A DNA stretch of 64,000 nt from CAZKRU01 sp964555235. Lineage in GTDB: Bacteria; Verrucomicrobiota; Verrucomicrobiia; Methylacidiphilales; CAMAQI01. The position numbers were made by a program, and so were the translations under genes. The DNA lies in NCBI GenBank assembly GCA_964555235.1, contig CAZKRU010000005.1:1-64000 (forward strand). Reading direction: 5' to 3'. The notes beneath the pieces are model-generated. The model was not told where the DNA came from and did no database searches. It saw nothing but the letters and a program-made list of their open reading frames with translations. Below, in pieces: positions 32,998 through 41,067 of the stretch (its first letter is position 1; the number at the start of each line of letters is the position of its first letter).

Positions 32998-34017
32998 ATG
33001 AAGACCGTTGCCTTTTACGACACGAAATCTTATGATCGGCAATATTTTGAGAGTGCCGCCGGTGCGGAGCGCTTGAACTGGCAGTTCCACGAATTTCGTC
33101 TCACGTACGAGACTGCTTCCAGCGTGAATGGGGCTCAAGCGGTTTGTGTCTTCGTCAACGACCGCCTTGATCATGCGTGTCTGGAACAACTTCATCGCGT
33201 CGGTGTTCGGTTCGTAGCATTACGATGTGCAGGTTTTAATAATGTAGATCTCAATGCGGCGAAAGCACTCGGGATTGCTGTCACAAGAGTCTCTGCTTAT
33301 TCACCACACGCCGTTGCAGAACATACCGTCGCGTTATTGCTTGCACTCAATCGAAAAATTCATCGCGCTTGGAATCGTGTCCGAGAATATAATTTCTCTC
33401 TCGCAGGGTTGGTCGGATTTGACCTCGCAGGCAAAACCATTGGTATTGTTGGGACGGGAAAAATCGGGAGAATCACGGCGCAAATTTTCCGTGGCTTTGA
33501 CGCGACCGTACTCGCCTTTGATCCTGCGCCAGCGACCGATTGGGCAGAACAGCATGGGGTTCGCTACACGGATTTCGACACACTCCTTGCTGCGAGTGAT
33601 GTCGTTTCGCTGCACTTACCACTGACACCGCAGTCGCGTCACCTGCTGAACGCGGAGACTTTTGCGCGAATGAAGCCTGGCGCGTTCCTCGTCAATACGA
33701 GTCGCGGAAAACTCGTGGACACGACCGCGCTCATTGAGGTTCTGAAGAGTCGGCGGCTCGGTGGCGTGGCGCTTGATGTTTATGAGGAAGAGGAAGGACT
33801 CTTCTTCGAAGATCACTCCGGTGAAGTGTTGCAGGACGATGAACTTAGTCGCCTCCTCAGTTTTCCTAACGTGCTGGTTACTGCACATCAAGCGTTTCTC
33901 ACCCATGAAGCGTTGAGCGAAATTGCGCGAGTGACGACTGAAAATCTTCTCGCTTTTGCTGCGGGCCAGCCGCTTTTGGAATCGTCAGTATTGGTGGGTT
34001 TATCTGACCTGCGATAG
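32998..34017 (+). CDS. ldhA: D-lactate dehydrogenase (D-2-hydroxyacid dehydrogenase family)
   Basis: A 339-residue NAD-dependent enzyme converting pyruvate to D-lactate, most like fermentative LdhA. The N-terminus VAFYDTKSYDRQYFE is typical. The NAD-binding motif is GIVGTGKIGR; catalytic Arg lies in NTSRGKLVDT, Glu in DVYEEEEGLFFED, and His in TAHQAFLT. The length is close to E. coli LdhA. A start at 32977 is also in frame, but 32998 matches the family N-terminus. It lies 74 bases after the ATPase gene and may be read with it. Useful under oxygen limitation, consistent with a cbb3 oxidase elsewhere. Confidence 0.9.
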   Translation: MKTVAFYDTKSYDRQYFESAAGAERLNWQFHEFRLTYETASSVNGAQAVCVFVNDRLDHACLEQLHRVGVRFVALRCAGFNNVDLNAAKALGIAVTRVSAYSPHAVAEHTVALLLALNRKIHRAWNRVREYNFSLAGLVGFDLAGKTIGIVGTGKIGRITAQIFRGFDATVLAFDPAPATDWAEQHGVRYTDFDTLLAASDVVSLHLPLTPQSRHLLNAETFARMKPGAFLVNTSRGKLVDTTALIEVLKSRRLGGVALDVYEEEEGLFFEDHSGEVLQDDELSRLLSFPNVLVTAHQAFLTHEALSEIARVTTENLLAFAAGQPLLESSVLVGLSDLR

Positions 34018-34050
34018 GCTTGGTTTTCAATATAAAAAATCAAGGGATTG

Positions 34051-34076
34051 ACAGGATGCAATCTTCCCCATCCTGT
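34051..34076. repeat. ACAGGAT-type intergenic inverted repeat, copy 2
   Basis: ACAGGATG (34051-34058) pairs with CATCCTGT (34069-34076) across 10 bases. Related to the element at 30903-30945. Confidence 0.5.
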
Positions 34077-34098
34077 TGAGCCATTTTTCATGCAGCAG

Positions 34099-34116
34099 TA
34101 GGGTTACACCCCATGG
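34099..34116 (+). promoter_or_regulatory. Copy 8 of the 18-bp element
   Basis: TAGGGTTACACCCCATGG, with TAAGGT 20 nt later and the Ohr ATG 35 nt downstream. It would drive the whole ohr-csbD-cls-mlaEFD run. Confidence 0.6.
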
Positions 34117-34151
34117 GAAAGTCGCGATGCTCCGTTTAAGGTGATTTCATT

Positions 34152-34574
34152 ATGAAAACTCTATTTACGGCAGAAACAATTTCAAAAGGCGGCCGCTCGG
34201 GAAGCCTTCAAACGGAGGATGGAATGCTCGATATTATTTTAGGAAATCCATTGGAGAAAGGGATCGAAAAACGGGGTCCCAATCCAGAACAGTTATTTGC
34301 GGGGGCCTACGCCGCTTGTTACCACGGAGCATTGGTCAATGCTGCTAAGAAACTCGAAACGACGATCAATAACTCCAAGGTACGAGCCTTGGTGAGTTTG
34401 GTTGAGGACGATCAGGATAACTACCAACTGCAGGTAGCGTTGCATGCACAACTTCCCGGGATCGATCGTATCCGGGCGAAACGGATCATGGATGCGGCGC
34501 ATCAGACCTGCCCTTACTCCAAAGCCCTGCGAGGTGACGCTTCTGTTACGTTGGTGCTGGATGAATCGAACTAA
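34152..34574 (+). CDS. ohr: Organic hydroperoxide resistance protein (Ohr/OsmC family)
   Basis: A 140-residue thiol peroxidase that reduces organic and lipid hydroperoxides. The two reactive cysteines are Cys56 (YAACYHGAL) and Cys120 (HQTCPYSKAL), both in the Ohr pattern, and the N-terminal TISKGGRSGSL segment is also characteristic. The length equals that of typical Ohr. Unlike many Ohr genes it has no MarR-type OhrR neighbour; a copy of the 18-bp element stands upstream instead. It leads a run of six plus-strand genes that share a membrane-protection theme. Confidence 0.9.
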   Translation: MKTLFTAETISKGGRSGSLQTEDGMLDIILGNPLEKGIEKRGPNPEQLFAGAYAACYHGALVNAAKKLETTINNSKVRALVSLVEDDQDNYQLQVALHAQLPGIDRIRAKRIMDAAHQTCPYSKALRGDASVTLVLDESN

Positions 34575-34631
34575 GAAAACATTTTGTCGTCATCATGGCG
34601 GCGATTCAAAAACAAACTAAAGGAAAATACA

Positions 34632-34835
34632 ATGAACACACTCGAAATCAAAGGCGACTGGAAGATTATCAAAGGTCAATTGAAACAGAAATGGGCCAAA
34701 CTCACGGATGACGACCTTCAATTTGCCGAGGGGAAGCATGACGAATTGATCGGTCGCATTCAAAAGCGTACCGGTGAAGCACGTGAAGTGGTCGAAAAGG
34801 CATTCAAGGAAGCTTCGTCCTATTGCAATAAGTAG
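34632..34835 (+). CDS. CsbD-family stress protein
   Basis: A 67-residue hydrophilic helical protein of the CsbD/YjbJ family: LEIKGDWKIIKGQLKQKW and DDLQFAEGKHDELIGRIQKR are the family signatures. These are general stress proteins of unknown mechanism, among the most abundant under osmotic or stationary-phase stress. The ATG at 34632 follows AAAGGAAAA, a plausible ribosome-binding site; an earlier in-frame start at 34584 is less likely. It lies 57 bases after Ohr. Confidence 0.9.
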   Translation: MNTLEIKGDWKIIKGQLKQKWAKLTDDDLQFAEGKHDELIGRIQKRTGEAREVVEKAFKEASSYCNK

Positions 34836-34859
34836 ACTGTCAATGGCTCGGGTATACAG

Positions 34860-36299
34860 ATGAAGCTCAAGATAACCCATGTGGGAAGTTCTAAAAAAAC
34901 TTGGAGCGACCGCCTGAACCAACCGGTTCGGGCGGTGTCCAGGTCTTTGCCAAAGCCCGCGTTGGTGGAGGGTGGAACGGGGATCGTTCGCAAGCGAGCG
35001 TTGTGGAAGTCTGCGTCACCTTGGCAAGGCTTGAGGCGATTTCGAGAGAGGAGTGATTTACTCTTTACTTCCCTTCGTCCTCGGATGAATCGCGTCCTGC
35101 CGGTGGAGCTGCAATCGGAGAGTGTCGGGCTTCTCGTTGAGGGGCTCCCTGAAGGAATTCGTGACGATGGATTTGAGCGCTTGGTCACTCGAATCGATAC
35201 GGGACCGATTCATCATGGCAATGAGGTTCAACTTTTTTTTCGGGGGGAAGAGGCGTTGGATTCGGTTTGCCGAGAGATCGAAAATGCGACGGAAGAAGTT
35301 TTATTGGAAACCTATATTCTACGAGATGATGCCACGGGGCGAAAAATCTTGAAGTTATTGGCGGGGGCCGTTGCGCGAGGAGTCAGGGTTCGAGTTCTGG
35401 TGGATGCGTACGGCTCATGGAGCACCAAATCGTCGTTTTGGCGTGAGATGCAGAATTCAGGGATTGAGGCGCGTCGCTTTCATCCGTTTTGGAGTCATTT
35501 AAAGAGCTTTTTTTTTCGCGATCATCGCAAGATCATTGTCGTCGATCGCCGAGTATCGTTCACGGGCGGCATGAATGTGGCCAATGAATATGGGTCCTCT
35601 CGTCACCACCAGAACACTTCGTGGCGCGATACCCATGTTCGTATCGAGGGACCCACCTCGTGGGAAATGGCGCTTGTTTTTAATGAAGGATGGGAGCGTG
35701 CAGGCGGCAAGCCCCTTCAGATCCCTTCACTTGCGCCAACGAATCATGGGGGTGCGAAAACACTCGTATTGGATTCGTGCTTTGGACGTGGTCATGATGA
35801 GACGGCGGCAGTCCTGGCGGCGTTGGTTGCGGGGGCTCGAAAACGACTTTGGATTACCAATTCCTATTTTGCACCGAATCAGATGGCGATTCGTCTCTTA
35901 AAGCGTGCGGCTCAGCGTGGGGTGGATGTCCGGCTTCTGTTGCAGGGCCAAACCGATATGCCTCTGGTACACTATGCTGGACACGGAAATTATTCTGAAC
36001 TCCTTGCAGGCGGGGTGAAGATTTTCGAGTATCAGTCTGCGATTCTCCATGCCAAGACCCTCGTGGTGGATGATTACGCGTCGGTAATCGGTTCATCGAA
36101 TCTCGATTTCAGATCCTTCTATTTCAACGCTGAGTGCAATGTTTTAATCTTTGACGAGATGACGGGAGAAACGATGGCTCAGCAGTTCCAAGAGGATCTG
36201 AAGCAGTCGACGGAGATACGGCTTGAAACCTGGAGCCGACGACCACTGCTGCATCGCTTGCGTGATATCCTGGCGCGGAGTCTGAGCCCGTTGTTTTGA
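34860..36299 (+). CDS. Phospholipase D-family cardiolipin synthase (ClsB-like)
   Basis: Up to 479 residues, two PLD/HKD catalytic motifs: FFRDHRKIIVVDRRVSFTGG and ILHAKTLVVDDYASVIGSSN. Such enzymes condense two phosphatidylglycerols (or phosphatidylglycerol and phosphatidylethanolamine) into cardiolipin at the inner membrane. There is no N-terminal transmembrane pair, so it resembles ClsB rather than ClsA. The start is uncertain: residues 1-75 are basic and poorly conserved-looking, a strong hairpin (34910-34935) lies under them, and an ATG at 35083 would also give an intact catalytic protein. Placement between stress genes and an Mla transporter suggests membrane lipid remodelling. Confidence 0.85.
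   Translation: MKLKITHVGSSKKTWSDRLNQPVRAVSRSLPKPALVEGGTGIVRKRALWKSASPWQGLRRFRERSDLLFTSLRPRMNRVLPVELQSESVGLLVEGLPEGIRDDGFERLVTRIDTGPIHHGNEVQLFFRGEEALDSVCREIENATEEVLLETYILRDDATGRKILKLLAGAVARGVRVRVLVDAYGSWSTKSSFWREMQNSGIEARRFHPFWSHLKSFFFRDHRKIIVVDRRVSFTGGMNVANEYGSSRHHQNTSWRDTHVRIEGPTSWEMALVFNEGWERAGGKPLQIPSLAPTNHGGAKTLVLDSCFGRGHDETAAVLAALVAGARKRLWITNSYFAPNQMAIRLLKRAAQRGVDVRLLLQGQTDMPLVHYAGHGNYSELLAGGVKIFEYQSAILHAKTLVVDDYASVIGSSNLDFRSFYFNAECNVLIFDEMTGETMAQQFQEDLKQSTEIRLETWSRRPLLHRLRDILARSLSPLF
34910..34935 (+). other. Strong hairpin at the start of the cardiolipin synthase gene
   Basis: CCGCCTGAACC and GGTTCGGGCGG form an 11-bp stem (one G-U pair) around the loop AACC. No T-run follows, so it is not a standard terminator. 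It could attenuate or protect the mRNA between csbD and the synthase gene, or lie in an untranslated leader if translation starts at 35083. Confidence 0.4.
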
Positions 36300-36328
36300 A
36301 TGGGACGAACTCAAAAAAGATCTACTCG

Positions 36329-37135
36329 ATGAAGATGATTCAGATGATTTCAGAACTCGGAACATTCACGATCTCCCAGTTGCAGGAGCTGAGCAGTCTG
36401 GTCTGGATGGGGAGGGAGACGGTTTCTGAAATTGTCGAGCGAGTGATGAAGCGTCGTACTCCGTTTCGGTTGGAACATTTTTTTTATCAAGGGAATCGCG
36501 CCGGGGTTGGGTCTGTTCCGATGGTGGTGCTGCTTTCTGTTTTTGTGGGGCTGACGATGGCGTTGCTGACCGGCTACCAACTGCAGCGATTTGGACTGGT
36601 GACCTTGGTGCCGGCGGTTGTTTCCGTTTCTTTCACGCGTGAGATGGGGCCACTTTTCACAGGCATCGTGCTGGCGTCACGAGTTGGTGCCGCCTATACG
36701 GCAGAGTTGGGAGCCATGACGGCGGGAGGTGAAGTGAATGCGATTGAGGGAATGGGGATCGGGGCGCTTCGTTATCTGGTGACGCCTCGAATTCTGGCGA
36801 TCTTTTGTTTGACCCCCTGTTTAACCGTCATTTCCATTGTTTCCGGTGTTTTTGGCGCGGCGTTTATCTCGAGTTTGATGTTGCAGATCAGTCCTGATTT
36901 TTTCTTTGATCAAGTGATGTCGAATCTGCTGGTGAAAGATGTGATGTCTGGAATTGTAAAAAGTTTTTTGTTTGGCGCCATTATTGGGATTATCGCCTGC
37001 TACAAGGGCCTCTCGGTGAAGGGGGGCGCGGTCGGGGTGGGGAGTGCGACAACCTCCAGTGTGGTGAGTGCAATCTGCTCCGTCATTGCCTGTGATTCAT
37101 TCTGCAATGTTTTTATCGTCACCTTTTTCCCATGA
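36329..37135 (+). CDS. mlaE: MlaE-type ABC transporter permease
   Basis: A 268-residue inner-membrane permease for lipid transport between the membranes. Family features are FTREMGPLFTGIVLASRVGA, AELGAMTAGGEVNAIEGMGI, and the final CDSFCNVFIVTFFP. The N-terminal amphipathic helix (LGTFTISQLQELSSLVWMG) is also typical. The ATG at 36329 is preferred to a TTG at 36296 that overlaps the previous stop. It overlaps MlaF by 4 bases. MlaC and MlaB homologues are not in the cluster. Confidence 0.9.
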   Translation: MKMIQMISELGTFTISQLQELSSLVWMGRETVSEIVERVMKRRTPFRLEHFFYQGNRAGVGSVPMVVLLSVFVGLTMALLTGYQLQRFGLVTLVPAVVSVSFTREMGPLFTGIVLASRVGAAYTAELGAMTAGGEVNAIEGMGIGALRYLVTPRILAIFCLTPCLTVISIVSGVFGAAFISSLMLQISPDFFFDQVMSNLLVKDVMSGIVKSFLFGAIIGIIACYKGLSVKGGAVGVGSATTSSVVSAICSVIACDSFCNVFIVTFFP

Positions 37136-37899
37136 GTGCGAATCCTGAAAAATTGGTAGAGATGCGAGGGGTTAATCTGAAATTCGCAGAGAAAGTCATT
37201 TTGGAGAGCGTGGATCTTTCCCTCAAATCGCAAGAGGTTTTGGTGATCATGGGACTCAGTGGTTGTGGGAAGAGTACCTTGCTGAGCATTCTGATGGGAC
37301 TGCTGAAACCGAATGCAGGGTCTGTTTTATTTAGGAACGAAGAGCTGACAAAAATTTCACGACCCAAATTAAACGACGTTCGAAGCCATATGGGAATGGT
37401 TTATCAAAATGCGGCTTTAATTAGCTCGATGAATGTTGGCGATAATATCGGACTTTCCTTGAGAGAACTTTCGGAGAAAACCGAGAAGGAAATAAATGCA
37501 GTGGTCGATCAGAAATTGGAATTAGTCGGACTGAAAGATTCTCGAGAAAAACTCCCCTCTGAACTCAGCGGGGGAATGCAGAAACGGGTCGGCTTAGCGC
37601 GGGCGTTGGCGATGGAACCGGAGTTGGTGCTTTTTGATGAGCCCTCGGCGGGTCTTGATCCGATTAATAGCAAACTGATTGATGAACTCATCGTTAAATT
37701 GAGAGACCAGCAGAAAGTCACCTCCATTGTGGTGACTCACGAAATGGAGAGTGCGTTTGCAATCGCGACGCGCATGGCGTTTCTTCATGAAGGAAAAATA
37801 ATTCTCGATGGGACTCCTGATGAATTTAGACATTCGGAGCATCCCATCATCCGTAAATTTCTTTCCTCTTTTTCAGATCACAAATCGGCCAAGGAGTAA
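37132..37899 (+). CDS. mlaF: MlaF-type ABC transporter ATPase
   Basis: A 255-residue ATP-binding subunit. Walker A is GLSGCGKST, the ABC signature LSGGMQKR, Walker B LVLFDEPSAGLDPI, and the switch His lies in VVTHEMESAF. It powers the lipid transporter formed with MlaE and MlaD. Its start overlaps the MlaE stop by 4 bases, and MlaD begins 3 bases after its end. Confidence 0.92.
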   Translation: MSANPEKLVEMRGVNLKFAEKVILESVDLSLKSQEVLVIMGLSGCGKSTLLSILMGLLKPNAGSVLFRNEELTKISRPKLNDVRSHMGMVYQNAALISSMNVGDNIGLSLRELSEKTEKEINAVVDQKLELVGLKDSREKLPSELSGGMQKRVGLARALAMEPELVLFDEPSAGLDPINSKLIDELIVKLRDQQKVTSIVVTHEMESAFAIATRMAFLHEGKIILDGTPDEFRHSEHPIIRKFLSSFSDHKSAKE

Positions 37900-37902
37900 T
37901 GG

Positions 37903-38571
37903 GTGCAAATTCACAAAAATGAAATAACGACGGGAATTCTCGTTTTGACAACGTTCGGTTTTTTGCTCGTGATTCTCGTGATCATCGGAATGCCTGGGCT
38001 CATCAGGCCGCTCAATACCTTTCGAATTTACTATGACAATGCCGGGGGGATTCGTCCGGGTGCACCGGTGCTCCTCGCGGGCCGAGAGATCGGCAAGGTC
38101 ACCACACTCCAGTCCCCGGTGCCGTTGGAAAAACGACCGAGCGGGCATGACGATTTCGAAGTTTCCATTGAGGTACAGGTGGCAAAGGATGCGGAGATTT
38201 ATCGGAATGCAACGGTGCGTTTAACCCAGCAAGGTCTCATGGGACAGCAAGTGATCGACTTTGTGCGCGGGGAGGCAAGTGCCGGATTGGCAGAGAATCA
38301 TATGGAGTTTGCGGGGGAGCGGGTCCCCGATATGTCGGAATCGGTGGCCAATAATATGAAGCGTCTTACAGGACCTGATTCCGATCTGGCGCAGACGATC
38401 AAAAAAGTGAAGGAGTTTATGGAGATGTTGAACAATTCTAAAATTCCAAAAGTCATCCAGAATACCGAACAATTTACGGATACCCTCAAGCGTGAACCGT
38501 GGAGACTCCTTTGGCCGAGCACCAAACCTTATGCTGGTGATGAGAAAGCTCCTTCCGCGAAGAAGAAATAG
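37903..38571 (+). CDS. mlaD: MlaD-type MCE-domain lipid-transport protein
   Basis: A 222-residue protein starting with GTG. One N-terminal transmembrane helix (TGILVLTTFGFLLVILVII) is followed by the MCE domain (TFRIYYDNAGGIRPGAPVLL through LTQQGLMGQQVIDFV), which forms a periplasmic lipid-conducting ring. The C-terminal ~80 residues are hydrophilic and probably helical. Together with MlaE and MlaF it forms a complete inner-membrane complex; the periplasmic and outer-membrane partners must be encoded elsewhere or be absent. Confidence 0.9.
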   Translation: MQIHKNEITTGILVLTTFGFLLVILVIIGMPGLIRPLNTFRIYYDNAGGIRPGAPVLLAGREIGKVTTLQSPVPLEKRPSGHDDFEVSIEVQVAKDAEIYRNATVRLTQQGLMGQQVIDFVRGEASAGLAENHMEFAGERVPDMSESVANNMKRLTGPDSDLAQTIKKVKEFMEMLNNSKIPKVIQNTEQFTDTLKREPWRLLWPSTKPYAGDEKAPSAKKK

Positions 38572-38584
38572 GATTCTCGTTTTT

Positions 38585-38614
38585 GGTAGGGCGTGGTCTC
38601 CGACCGCGCCGCGG
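38585..38614. repeat. REP-like palindromic intergenic element, copy B
   Basis: GGTAGGGCGTGGTCTCCGACCGCGCCG shares the layout of copy A at 25300-25370: the GGTAGGGCG start and a GGTC..GACC palindrome. Located 13 bases after the MlaD stop, another transcript-end position. Nearby CCACAGAACGCACAAAAGCCAC (38653 on) resembles a further class of short intergenic repeat. Confidence 0.6.
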
Positions 38615-38770
38615 CTTGGGGATCAGACCAACTCGGAGCAGGGAGGGATTGCCACAGAACGCACAAAAGCCACAAAAAGGACGGGCTGCTTTTATATTTT
38701 GAATTCAACGCTTTTCGATGGATCTATGATTTAAGGTCATGACACTGGGGGGGGTCTCAAAGCGATCCTT

Positions 38771-39307
38771 TTATCGTTGGTCTCTAAGTTTCAAATGGGA
38801 AAGCCTTTTTGTAGGAGGATACATAATCACTCCCATGGATTCTACCACATAAGGTAGAGTAGGAATTTGGGCTTTCGCTGCCTCAATAGTTTGCTTCGCC
38901 AAGGCCAATGGAAATTGCATTGCGAGTGTGCAATGTGGTTTCCATCTTTCAACGGTGTAATAGTCATGGCATTTGACGCAAGCTTTCGCCATTGCTTGAA
39001 GCACATCGACATGCACTTTCTCTAGGGCTCCGATTCGCTTGAACCCTGAATAAACAACAGTCGGATCTGTTTGAAATGATGCAATATCAGAAGGGGAAAG
39101 TGGAAATGGGGATAGTACCTCTGCTATCTGAATCAGATCTTTCTCCAATTCAGGGTTTAAGGATTCCATAACAGCTAAGGCAACATGTGGATAAACACCG
39201 TTCTGAAGCATGTATTCAGATCCAGTAATCTTTGAAAGATATTCCCAGATAGCTGCGATGTCTTTGGAAGTTGCTGAATCAAAAAATAATTGTATCGAAT
39301 AAGGCAT
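38771..39307 (-). CDS. 2'-5' RNA ligase family protein (2H phosphoesterase)
   Basis: A 178-residue protein of the LigT/2H phosphoesterase family. The two His-x-Ser/Thr-type motifs appear as PHVALAV and PHCTLAM; the first has Ala where Thr/Ser is usual, so activity may be altered. Such proteins hydrolyse or form 2'-5' or cyclic phosphodiester bonds in RNA or nucleotides. The gene stands alone on the minus strand and separates the Mla operon from the envelope genes that follow. Biological substrate unknown. Confidence 0.75.
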   Translation of the reverse strand: MPYSIQLFFDSATSKDIAAIWEYLSKITGSEYMLQNGVYPHVALAVMESLNPELEKDLIQIAEVLSPFPLSPSDIASFQTDPTVVYSGFKRIGALEKVHVDVLQAMAKACVKCHDYYTVERWKPHCTLAMQFPLALAKQTIEAAKAQIPTLPYVVESMGVIMYPPTKRLSHLKLRDQR

Positions 39308-39517
39308 ATAACTTTAAAGGCTACAGGTTTGGCGATCTATTACGTTCTCACTTAGGCCGCGATAAAATTGCGGTTGACGATGGTTCATTTAAAACATGTT
39401 TTTCTGTTCGGTCTTAATCTCAGCATGGAGATGCCGACGCCTCAAGATCTAAAAGATTCTGCCACGCTGAAACGGGAGCGTTTTTATCATCTTGCTCTCA
39501 TTGAAATCTGTGATCAT

Positions 39518-39582
39518 CTGTGAAAATCTGTGGATTAAATCCGCAGTCTTTTTGATCCACAGATTCACTCAGATTTTCACAG
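39518..39582. repeat. CTGTGGAT/ATCCACAG-type inverted repeat
   Basis: CTGTGAAAATCTGTGGAT (39518-39535) is the inverse of ATCCACAGATT...AGATTTTCACAG (39555-39582), with a 5-base insertion in the second arm. Words built on CTGTG/CACAG of this kind are common intergenic repeats in Verrucomicrobiota and Planctomycetota genomes (recollection, not checked). Confidence 0.55.
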
Positions 39583-39666
39583 ATTGTTGTTGAAGGGGAT
39601 CGGATTGGGTGGATCTATCTCTCGAAAAGAATTTTTCCAGCGACTGAGACGAAATCGACGCAAAAA

Positions 39667-39697
39667 AAACACCCCCTGTATGTTGCAGGGGGTGTTT
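39667..39697 (-). terminator. Rho-independent terminator of the outer-membrane barrel gene
   Basis: AAACACCCCCTG (39667-39678) and CAGGGGGTGTTT (39686-39697) form a perfect 12-bp stem with a 7-base loop. On the minus strand a run of T follows (complement of the A8 at 39662-39669), which gives a strong terminator 23 bases after the stop of the barrel gene. Confidence 0.85.
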
Positions 39698-39719
39698 TAA
39701 CTGAGGAGGAATTTAAATC

Positions 39720-40313
39720 TTAGAAGGCAAAACGGAGTCCTACTCGAGGAAGCAGGTAGTCGTTGGTCTTATCCGTTAAGACGTAGCGAGCATCGGCAAA
39801 CATACCGACGTGCTCCGTGAAACGAAACTCAACTCCTGCGCCGGCTTGTCCGCTGACCTGAGTCGTTGGACCAAAATGACCTCCGGGGCCAATAAAGGCG
39901 TAAGGAGCCAGATGCATTTCTTCAATCGGGTAACGAAAGATCAGATTCCCGGAGACGGCATAGACGACATCGTCTTTGCTGCCATCCCAAGCATATCCAT
40001 CCAGTCCGACTCCGATGTATTTGGTGAAGAAGTAATTGACTCCCAATCCTCCTCCGAAATCATCATTGTAGAGTCCAGGCTTCAGCGTCGTCGCATAAAG
40101 TCCAAAGACATCGAAGCTGAGCTCGTTGCTTCGAAAGAGATCTTTTTCGACCTCCAAGTACGAGGACTTCAATTCTTTTGAGTAATCTCGGTGATCGACG
40201 ATTTTTTTAGGATCTTCGGTTCGTGCTTTGACTTGAGGCGTGCTATCTGCCTGTAGGGGCAGGATGACCGCAGCCGATAAAAGCAGCGACATCAGGATGA
40301 TGGTTTTTTTCAT
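39720..40313 (-). CDS. Outer-membrane beta-barrel protein
   Basis: A 197-residue protein with a signal peptide (KKTIILMSLLLSAAVILPLQA) and alternating hydrophobic residues typical of an 8-strand OmpA/OmpW-like barrel (GGGLGVNYFFTKYIGVGLDG; GAGVEFRFTEHVGMFADARY), ending in Phe (VGLRFAF), the usual signal for outer-membrane assembly. Function unknown. It lies 36 bases downstream of the SYLF gene on the same strand, has a strong terminator after it, and is likely read from the promoter upstream of the SYLF gene. Confidence 0.8.
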   Translation of the reverse strand: MKKTIILMSLLLSAAVILPLQADSTPQVKARTEDPKKIVDHRDYSKELKSSYLEVEKDLFRSNELSFDVFGLYATTLKPGLYNDDFGGGLGVNYFFTKYIGVGLDGYAWDGSKDDVVYAVSGNLIFRYPIEEMHLAPYAFIGPGGHFGPTTQVSGQAGAGVEFRFTEHVGMFADARYVLTDKTNDYLLPRVGLRFAF

Positions 40314-40349
40314 ATTGGGGTTCTTTCAGTTGGGTTTTATAAATTCGAT

Positions 40350-41036
40350 TTAGCTCTTGGCGTCGAGAAGTTCGTAGAGGTGATGCGCCGTTTTGGGTGA
40401 TTTGACTTTACCGTTCAGAATATCCTTGGCGTGAACGTCAGCGCCGTAGGCTTTCTGATTGATTTCATCTTTACGTTCCACGGAGGTTCCTCCAAACGTC
40501 GCTCCTCCAAAAACTCCACTGGAATCTTTGTAAACGACATATTCATCACGTTCGATATGACTCGTGGTGGTTCGAGTGGTGGTCGTTGCGGATCCCGCGG
40601 TTCCCGTTGCGGTCATATTCCAGTCGACTTTACCGGCAGAGGTAAACCGCTTCACGGCGGCATCCGTATTCAAGATGACAATGTAACGGGTTTCGGTGAA
40701 TCCGAGTTGCGCGCCAAGACTGGCTCCGCCCATATTAAAAGCCGAAGGTGCGGTCCATGACGGAAAGGGGATCGATTTATCGCGCAACACCACAATTCCC
40801 TCGCCCCCTTGTCCACCGACTCCAATCGCTGCCTTCGTGACCGTAAAAATCGCAACCCCCTTGGCTTGCTTTCGGACGCGCAACGGAATTGACTCATTGG
40901 ATCCTTGTTTTTGTTCGAGGATTTTCGTCGCGCTTTGAATGCGCTCTTCCATGTCCTCAGCTTGCAGCAAGGAGTTCGGAATTAATAAAAGCAGCATTGA
41001 TGCGAGCGGAAGAAGTTTTAACAAGGTTTTTTTCAT
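40350..41036 (-). CDS. Secreted SYLF-domain (DUF500, Ysc84) lipid-binding protein
   Basis: A 228-residue exported protein. The signal peptide is LLKLLPLASMLLLLIPNSLLQA. The rest is a SYLF domain: RKQAKGVAIFTVTKAAIGVG, SLGAQLGFTETRYIVILNT and VFGGATFGGTSVE match the family, which binds phosphoinositides in eukaryotes and has unknown ligands in bacteria. Copy 9 of the 18-bp element lies 31 nt upstream. It is probably co-transcribed with the barrel gene, an envelope-stress pair. Confidence 0.85.
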   Translation of the reverse strand: MKKTLLKLLPLASMLLLLIPNSLLQAEDMEERIQSATKILEQKQGSNESIPLRVRKQAKGVAIFTVTKAAIGVGGQGGEGIVVLRDKSIPFPSWTAPSAFNMGGASLGAQLGFTETRYIVILNTDAAVKRFTSAGKVDWNMTATGTAGSATTTTRTTTSHIERDEYVVYKDSSGVFGGATFGGTSVERKDEINQKAYGADVHAKDILNGKVKSPKTAHHLYELLDAKS

Positions 41037-41067
41037 GTCGTCAGCTTACTGAAGCATGAAATGAATC

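Larger units (their letters stand above)
39308..39719. other. Intergenic stretch with a long inverted repeat and a terminator
   Basis: No gene is visible over 412 bases. It contains the inverted repeat at 39518-39582 and the terminator at 39667-39697, listed separately. The rest shows no recognisable signal. Confidence 0.5.

Noticed and set aside
39360..39660. Insertion-sequence end
   Set aside because: The inverted repeat at 39518-39582 is short, has no transposase nearby and no target-site duplication.
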